Assembly: GCA_003644175.1 (NCBI GenBank)
Contig: QNBS01000143.1
Location: forward strand, 1 to 6,139
Source: Planctomycetota bacterium
GTDB taxonomy: Bacteria; Planctomycetota; Phycisphaerae; Sedimentisphaerales; Anaerohalosphaeraceae
Direction of reading: 5' to 3'
Length of the DNA: 6,139 nucleotides
The position numbers and the translations under genes were made by a program. The notes under the pieces were generated by a model. It was not told the DNA's origin, did no database searches, and saw only the letters and a program-made list of their open reading frames with translations. Positions 1-3,946 of this stretch are shown here, one piece after another. How positions within the stretch are numbered: the first letter of the stretch is position 1; each line of letters begins with the position of its first letter.

Positions 1-899
1 AGATGGAAGAGGAGATTCGAGCACGCGTGGTGGGGCAGGACGAAGCGGTAACGGCGATTTGCAATGCGGTTCGTCGCAACCGGGCCGGGTTGGGCGATCC
101 GAATCGGCCTATCGGCGTGTTTCTGTTCTTAGGTCCGACGGGCGTGGGCAAGACGGAGTTGTCAAAAGCGCTTGCGGAGTTCCTGTTCAACGACCCCCAC
201 TGCATGGTCCGAATCGACATGAGCGAGTTCATGGAGTCGCATTCGGTCGCGCGGCTGATCGGGGCGCCTCCGGGCTATGTCGGCTGGGACCAGGGGGGCA
301 GGCTTACCGAGGCAATACGGCGAAAACCCTATTCGGTGATTCTGCTCGACGAGATTGAAAAGGCGCATACCGATGTGTTCAATGTGCTGCTGCAGGTCTT
401 CGACGACGGGCGGCTGACCGACGGCAAGGGCAGAACAGTTGACTTTAAGAACACCGTGATCATAATGACCAGCAACTTTGCCGGCCAGCAGATTCAGGAG
501 ATGACCGAAAAATCCGGCGCCGACTGGGAGATCGAAGTGCATGTTAAAGAAGCGTTGAAGCAGTTCTTCCGGCCCGAGTTCCTCAACCGTATCGATGAGA
601 CGATTATATTCGGTATGCTGAGCAGGCGGAATCTCGAAAAGATCGTCGATATCCAGTTGGGTTATCTAAAAGACCGGCTCAAAGGGCGGCATGTGGAACT
701 GGAGTTTACCGACAACGCCCGCAAGCAGATTATCGACGAAGGGTTCGATCCGGTCTACGGCGCAAGGCCCCTCAAGCGGACAATCCAGCAAAAAATCGAA
801 AACAGGCTTGCAACAGAACTGTTGGCGGGTAAATTCGAAGATGGCGACAAAATCCGCGTCGACGCGGACCAGCATCGCTTCGTGTTCGAGAAGGTATAA
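1..899 (+). CDS. clpB: ATP-dependent chaperone ClpB, C-terminal part (5' end outside window)
   Basis: This is the C-terminal third of the cytoplasmic Hsp100 disaggregase ClpB, which threads aggregated proteins through a hexameric ring, usually with DnaK. Numbering from the ATG at position 3, the second AAA+ module is complete. It has RVVGQDEAV (8-16), Walker A GPTGVGKT (44-51), pore loop GYVG (91-94), Walker B ending LLDEIEKAH (114-122), sensor 1 TSN (156-158), the arginine-finger segment FLNRID (193-198, R196) and sensor 2 GARPLKR (253-259). All key residues are present. The wording around the pore loop and [13 protein letters not shown] fits ClpB better than ClpC. The ATG at 3 is almost certainly an internal methionine: ClpB proteins run to roughly 850-870 residues and normally reach MEEE just before RVVGQ, so about 560 residues (N-domain, first AAA+ module, coiled coil) lie to the left. 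The stop is TAA at 897-899, 3 bp from the stop of the convergent xylB. Confidence 0.95.
   Translation, partial: MEEEIRARVVGQDEAVTAICNAVRRNRAGLGDPNRPIGVFLFLGPTGVGKTELSKALAEFLFNDPHCMVRIDMSEFMESHSVARLIGAPPGYVGWDQGGRLTEAIRRKPYSVILLDEIEKAHTDVFNVLLQVFDDGRLTDGKGRTVDFKNTVIIMTSNFAGQQIQEMTEKSGADWEIEVHVKEALKQFFRPEFLNRIDETIIFGMLSRRNLEKIVDIQLGYLKDRLKGRHVELEFTDNARKQIIDEGFDPVYGARPLKRTIQQKIENRLATELLAGKFEDGDKIRVDADQHRFVFEKV
847..869 (-). terminator. Candidate rho-independent terminator of the DUF362-xylB operon, inside clpB
   Basis: Positions 853-868 form a perfect 16-bp palindrome (TCCGCGTC/GACGCGGA). On the - strand the RNA would fold into a GC-rich 6-bp stem with a TCGA tetraloop plus one closing G-U pair. 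It is followed at once by TTTTGT (852 down to 847). It starts about 34 nt after the xylB stop codon, a normal terminator distance, but lies antisense within the last codons of clpB. On the + strand no T-run follows, so only - strand termination is proposed. The stem is short, so confidence is moderate. Confidence 0.45.
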
Positions 900-902
900 G
901 AT

Positions 903-2414
903 TCAGAGGCGGCGGGACAAGCCCTGCCGGTTCAATTGATTTTCCAGGATGTTGCGCCATCTTGCGTAGGCATCCTGGTATTGGGTCTTTAGAGACTCGT
1001 CGGGCTCGATCGTTTCTGTCTTTTTCAGGCCGCCGAATGCCTCGGCGAAATTTTTGTAAACGCCTGCGCCTACGCCTGCTCCGCGTGCGGCGCCTTGTGA
1101 ACCGTCGGTGTTGTACAGTTCGACGCCGGCGCCGGTAACGGTCGCGAACGCGGAGGCAAACAGCGGGCTGAGGAACATATTAGCCGAACCGGCCCGAACT
1201 GTTTTGATCTCGATTCCCATGTCGCGCATGATGTCCAGACCGTAGTTGAGCGCAAAGACAATGCCTTCCTGAGCGGCCCGGAGGAGGTGGGCCTTTGTGT
1301 GGGTGTTGAAGTTCATGTTGCAAATGGAAGCGCCGATATCGTTATTTTCGAGCGTTCGCTCGGCGCCGTTTCCAAACGGCAGAATCGCAAGACCGTCGGA
1401 GCCGACGGGGACGGTTGCGGCCTGTTCATTCATCTGCTCATAATCTTCGCCGGCCTTTGCGATGTTGTGCTTTAGCCAACTGTTGAGTATGCCGGTTCCG
1501 TTGAGGCACAGAAGCACGCCGTAGCGATGTGTCTCGGCGGTGTTGTTTACGTGGACAAACGTGTTGACGCGCGACTGCGGGTCGTAGTTTGGCTTATCGC
1601 CGATGCCGTACACCACGCCGGACGTCCCCGCTGTAGCGGCTATCTCCCCCGGACTGAGTACATTGAGCGAAAATGCGTTGTTCGGCTGGTCGCCGGCGCG
1701 GTAGGCAATCTTCGTTCCGGCCTTGAGGCCTAATTCGGCGGCCGCCGCCTTTGTCAGTTGGCCCTGATCGGAGAAGGTGTCAAGCGCGCCGGCTAAGAGG
1801 TCGCCCGATATGCCGAGATTGTCCAGGACGATGTCGGCGACCTTCGAGTTTTTGAAATCCCAGAAGATGCCTTCGGAAAGCCCCGACACTGTCGTAACGA
1901 TCCGGTCGGTCATCTTCATGGCGATGTAGTCGCCGGGCAGCATGATCTTGTCGATTCGCTTATAAATGTCGGGCTCGTTTTCCTTTACCCACTTGAGCTT
2001 TGTCGCGGTGAAGTTGCCGGGGTAGTTTAGCAATTGCCGAAGGCATTTTTCGGGTCCTGTTTCTTCGGCGCACCTTTTGCCGTATTCGACCGCCCGGCTG
2101 TCGCACCAGATGATCGAGGGGCGAAGGACGTTTTTGTCCTCATCGACGCAGACCAGGCCGTGCATTTGATACGTGATGCCGATGGCGGCGATATCCGCCG
2201 GATCGATATCGCCCGTTGCGAGTATCCCGGCGGTGGCGGCCTTGACGTTTTGCCACCAGGTTTCGGGATGCTGCTCGGCCCAGCCGCTCTTTTCGGCGAT
2301 AATTTCCATTTCCCTGGCAGGGCAGGTCGCAGACGCCTTAACCTGCTGGGTCTGTGAATCCATAAGCGTCGCCTTGATAGATGACGTTCCGATGTCATAT
2401 CCGAGCAAATACAT
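903..2414 (-). CDS. xylB: Xylulokinase (FGGY carbohydrate kinase family)
   Basis: A cytoplasmic sugar kinase of 503 residues, normal length for the family. It is predicted to convert D-xylulose and ATP to xylulose 5-phosphate for the pentose phosphate pathway. The N-terminal actin-like lobe shows the phosphate-binding loop GYDIGTSSIK (5-14), the sugar-site QMHGLV (83-88) and WCDSRA (103-108). The expected catalytic base is D242 in AGDQPNNAF (240-248), followed by the adenosine/phosphate loop ATAGTSG (260-266). The C-terminal lobe has RAGSANMFLSPLF (407-419) where many FGGY kinases have GGG-x-x-S. The LLNYPGNFTATKL and AGDQPNN wording matches the variant I associate with Bacteroidetes and PVC bacteria rather than the E. 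coli type. ATG at 2412-2414 is supported by AGAGGA 7 nt upstream. The gene follows the DUF362 gene by 36 bp and is probably co-transcribed. Sugar specificity is inferred; a related ketose kinase is possible. Confidence 0.92.
   Translation of the reverse strand: MYLLGYDIGTSSIKATLMDSQTQQVKASATCPAREMEIIAEKSGWAEQHPETWWQNVKAATAGILATGDIDPADIAAIGITYQMHGLVCVDEDKNVLRPSIIWCDSRAVEYGKRCAEETGPEKCLRQLLNYPGNFTATKLKWVKENEPDIYKRIDKIMLPGDYIAMKMTDRIVTTVSGLSEGIFWDFKNSKVADIVLDNLGISGDLLAGALDTFSDQGQLTKAAAAELGLKAGTKIAYRAGDQPNNAFSLNVLSPGEIAATAGTSGVVYGIGDKPNYDPQSRVNTFVHVNNTAETHRYGVLLCLNGTGILNSWLKHNIAKAGEDYEQMNEQAATVPVGSDGLAILPFGNGAERTLENNDIGASICNMNFNTHTKAHLLRAAQEGIVFALNYGLDIMRDMGIEIKTVRAGSANMFLSPLFASAFATVTGAGVELYNTDGSQGAARGAGVGAGVYKNFAEAFGGLKKTETIEPDESLKTQYQDAYARWRNILENQLNRQGLSRRL
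910..929 (+). terminator. Weak candidate terminator hairpin for clpB, inside the xylB 3' end
   Basis: CGGCGGG (910-916) can pair with CCTGCCG (923-929) around a 6-nt loop, giving seven pairs including one G-U. It begins 11 nt after the clpB stop codon. The downstream sequence, GTTCAATTGATTTT, is only loosely T-rich, so this may be a weak or rho-assisted terminator, or chance in GC-rich coding sequence. Confidence 0.25.
944..978. repeat. 8-bp perfect inverted repeat downstream of clpB, within xylB
   Basis: CCAGGATG (944-951) and CATCCTGG (971-978) are exact inverted copies separated by 19 nt. In a clpB read-through transcript this could form a stem followed by TATTGGGTCTTT, perhaps a second-line terminator or a 3'-end stabilising hairpin. 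It lies within the last xylB codons, so codon choice alone could explain it. Confidence 0.3.
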
Positions 2415-2421
2415 ATTCGTG

Positions 2422-2427
2422 TCCTCT
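2422..2427 (-). promoter_or_regulatory. Ribosome binding site of xylB
   Basis: On the - strand AGAGGA lies 7 nt before the ATG at 2412-2414. This is good Shine-Dalgarno placement and fixes the xylB start. It sits in the 36-bp gap after the DUF362 stop codon. That gap contains no obvious promoter or terminator, which supports co-transcription. Confidence 0.7.
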
Positions 2428-2450
2428 TGAATACCGGTTGATATTATGTC

Positions 2451-3668
2451 TCAAAGACCGCTGTCTTGATTGTTGAAATCCGGGCGTTTTCCCTTGGATT
2501 CGAAGTACTTTTTCAGTATCTCACTTGATACCGGCGGGCATCCGGAGACGAAAACGCCGCAGTGTTTGTGCCCGGCCGTACAGTTGCCTACGCACAGGGC
2601 GCCGCACGGCACTTGCTCATGGCCTTTGCCGATAGCGATTACAACGTCCTTTTCGTCGGGGGCGCTGTCCAGCAGGTACTGTCCGTATGTTCGCAGGAAC
2701 ATCAGTAATGTTGACTGGCATGCGCTGCAGGATTGTCGATCCATGATATTGAATCCTTCAAACTCTATCGAGAGTTCTTCAGGAGGCAATGCGAAAGAGC
2801 TTTGAACATCCTTCCAGTTTTCAGGAGAGGCGTCGATTGAATCCAGATCAATCAGGCCGTATCCTCTCTCTGCGCCCATACGCAGATGCGGCACGTCAGC
2901 GGCGGATATTCCCATTATCGCACAAGCAAGCGCGTCGGCCGCAAAGGCGTCGGCGCCGACGAGGACCACCCCCAATGTCTTCGGGTTGCCGGCGCCGGGC
3001 CCAAGCCCTTCCATGCCGATTGTCCCGTCGATGATCGACAGGTGGGGACGCAGAACCGAAGACATATCGGCAATGGCTATGTCCAGAGGTTTCTCCTCGC
3101 ACCCGGCAACCGGGTCCAGCATGTGAAAGTCAACTTTCGAGCGCCGCCACAAGCATCCCTTCATATTCTTCACAGACAGCGTTACAACTGTGTGCATATG
3201 CGTTTTCATCACGGGAATTGAGACGATGATATCATATTCAGCAACCTCGGCGCACAGCTTGAGCGACTTCATCGCGACACCTTCGCCGATTTCAAGGGGC
3301 ACATAGCGACGCACATCCATATCGATCAACGGGCAGTTTCGCGCTTTGGCGACAGCGGCAATGCCGGTGCTCTCAAAGGCGCCGGCCATCTTCACGCCGG
3401 TGATCGGGCTTTCGCCCACGGCGACTTCGGCGCCTGCCTGGCTGAAGGCGTCAATTGCGGCGGCGACGACCTGCGGATGTGTTGTGATACCGGTTTTGGG
3501 CCTGGCATTGCGGCCTGCATTGGGCTTTAGCAGTACCCGTTTGCCCTTGGCCGGCGACAAGTCCATATTCGAAAGGGCTTTTCGTGTATTGTCATAAGGA
3601 CCGGCCCCCGACGCCCAGAAGACCGGCGGAAAAGAGGTGTCAAGTTTGAAAGGTGTATGCGATATCAA
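2451..3668 (-). CDS. DUF362-family protein with cysteine-rich, probably Fe-S-binding C-terminus
   Basis: A protein of 405 residues from the preferred TTG start at 3668. The body matches the uncharacterised DUF362 family: LLKPNAG (46-52), GITTHP (60-65), a PVMKTHMHT segment (152-160) running into SVKNMKG (165-171), and the glycine-rich DGTIGMEGLGPGAG (214-227). No signal peptide or membrane segment is seen, so it is probably cytoplasmic. The C-terminus adds seven cysteines: C314 and C317 (CSAC), C355, C359, C363 (GNC), C370 and C377 (GCPP). This pattern suggests one or more Fe-S clusters and recalls the proximal-cluster ligands of NiFe-hydrogenase small subunits and NuoB. Start choice: a TTG at 3690-3692 would add eight residues but has no ribosome binding site, whereas the TTG at 3666-3668 has GGAG 8 nt upstream. 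Starts further in would remove the conserved N-terminal strand. The gene is first in a probable operon with xylB. The molecular function is unknown; a redox role is inference only. Confidence 0.85.
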   Translation of the reverse strand: MISHTPFKLDTSFPPVFWASGAGPYDNTRKALSNMDLSPAKGKRVLLKPNAGRNARPKTGITTHPQVVAAAIDAFSQAGAEVAVGESPITGVKMAGAFESTGIAAVAKARNCPLIDMDVRRYVPLEIGEGVAMKSLKLCAEVAEYDIIVSIPVMKTHMHTVVTLSVKNMKGCLWRRSKVDFHMLDPVAGCEEKPLDIAIADMSSVLRPHLSIIDGTIGMEGLGPGAGNPKTLGVVLVGADAFAADALACAIMGISAADVPHLRMGAERGYGLIDLDSIDASPENWKDVQSSFALPPEELSIEFEGFNIMDRQSCSACQSTLLMFLRTYGQYLLDSAPDEKDVVIAIGKGHEQVPCGALCVGNCTAGHKHCGVFVSGCPPVSSEILKKYFESKGKRPDFNNQDSGL

Positions 3669-3676
3669 CTCTAATG

Positions 3677-3680
3677 CTCC
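3677..3680 (-). promoter_or_regulatory. Ribosome binding site deciding the TTG start of the DUF362 gene
   Basis: On the - strand GGAG (within CTGGAG) lies 8 nt before the TTG at 3666-3668. No comparable motif precedes the alternative in-frame TTG at 3690-3692, whose upstream is GGTAAAATAGA. This favours the shorter 405-residue protein with a TTG start. Confidence 0.5.
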
Positions 3681-3734
3681 AGATATATGCAATCTATTTT
3701 ACCATTTTGCTGCGTGGCAGCCGAATTGCAACAC

Positions 3735-3762
3735 AGTATATCATACGAAAGCACATATACAA
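3735..3762 (-). promoter_or_regulatory. Candidate sigma70-type promoter for the DUF362-xylB operon
   Basis: Read on the - strand, TTGTAT (3762-3757) and TATACT (3740-3735) are separated by 16 nt. The -10 box differs from TATAAT at one base, while the -35 keeps only TTG. Transcription would start near 3728, giving a leader of about 60 nt before the TTG at 3668. A 5-bp hairpin (GCTGC/GCAGC, 3709-3721) lies near the 5' end of that leader. A TTGACA at 3783-3788 on the same strand has no -10 at a usable distance. Confidence 0.45.
3736..3760. promoter_or_regulatory. Inverted repeat over the leftward promoter, possible operator
   Basis: GTATAT (3736-3741) and ATATAC (3755-3760) are perfect inverted copies separated by 13 nt. 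They cover the proposed -10 and touch the -35 of the leftward promoter, so a dimeric regulator bound here would block it. The arms are short and AT-rich and overlap the -10 motif itself, so coincidence is quite possible. Confidence 0.25.
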
Positions 3763-3782
3763 ACGTCTTTTGAGGTATCGTT

Positions 3783-3827
3783 TGTCAATCATCCTGTGCG
3801 CATGTCGCAAATCGTTGACATTTTGCG
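3783..3827. promoter_or_regulatory. Inverted repeats around the rightward -35 box, possible operator
   Basis: Two overlapping symmetries are visible. CGCAAA (3806-3811) and TTTGCG (3822-3827) are perfect 6-bp arms 10 nt apart, centred on the TTGACA at 3815-3820. TGTCAATCAT (3783-3792) also matches the reverse complement of 3811-3820 (TGTCAACGAT) at eight of ten positions. Either could be a repressor site for the rightward promoter. No regulator gene is in the window to support one. Confidence 0.3.
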
Positions 3828-3843
3828 TGCCGGATAATAGAAT
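3815..3843 (+). promoter_or_regulatory. Near-consensus sigma70 promoter for the exported propeller gene
   Basis: TTGACA (3815-3820) is a perfect -35 box. It is followed by exactly 17 nt and then TAGAAT (3838-3843), a -10 box with one mismatch that keeps the key T, A and final T. The predicted transcription start is near 3850, leaving a leader of about 22 nt that contains the ribosome binding site at 3857-3863. This is the clearest promoter in the window. Confidence 0.75.
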
Positions 3844-3856
3844 AGACTTGTCATTC

Positions 3857-3863
3857 AAAGGAG
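3857..3863 (+). promoter_or_regulatory. Strong ribosome binding site of the exported propeller gene
   Basis: AAAGGAG lies 8 nt before the ATG at 3872-3874, an almost ideal Shine-Dalgarno match and distance. It fixes the start of the long rightward gene and places the signal peptide exactly at its N-terminus. Confidence 0.8.
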
Positions 3864-3871
3864 ACTATCTC

Positions 3872-3946
3872 ATGAACAAGCGGATACTCAGCTTCCTGAC
3901 AATCGTGATTCTGTGCCTGTTTTCATCAACTCGCCCGGCGTCCGCC
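3872..3946 (+). other. Sec signal peptide of the propeller protein
   Basis: The first 25 codons encode a positive n-region (K3, R4), a hydrophobic core of about 15 residues and a polar c-region TRPASA ending in an A-x-A-type site. Cleavage after A25 or A26 is expected. There is no twin-arginine motif and no lipobox. The downstream methyltransferase-like and propeller domains are therefore predicted to lie outside the cytoplasm. Confidence 0.8.

Noticed and set aside
3..5. ATG at the left edge as the true start of clpB
   Set aside because: It corresponds to an internal methionine just before the second AAA+ module, and ClpB needs about 560 more residues upstream.
2034..2430. + strand frames opposite the xylB 5' end
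   Set aside because: They are antisense shadows of a full-length, motif-complete xylulokinase.
3783..3788. TTGACA on the - strand as the -35 box of the DUF362 promoter
   Set aside because: No -10-like hexamer lies 15-19 nt downstream; TATACT is far too distant.
3637..3837. 66-codon GTG reading frame on the + strand in the divergent region
   Set aside because: It runs antisense over the DUF362 5' end and through both promoters, has no recognisable family and no properly spaced ribosome binding site.
3833..3838. GATAAT as the -10 box of the rightward promoter
   Set aside because: It leaves only a 12-nt spacer from TTGACA, whereas TAGAAT at 3838 gives the ideal 17 nt.
3911..3919. Cysteine in VILC as a lipoprotein anchor
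   Set aside because: The residue before the cysteine is leucine, not G, A or S, and the hydrophobic core continues past it to a good ASA cleavage site.
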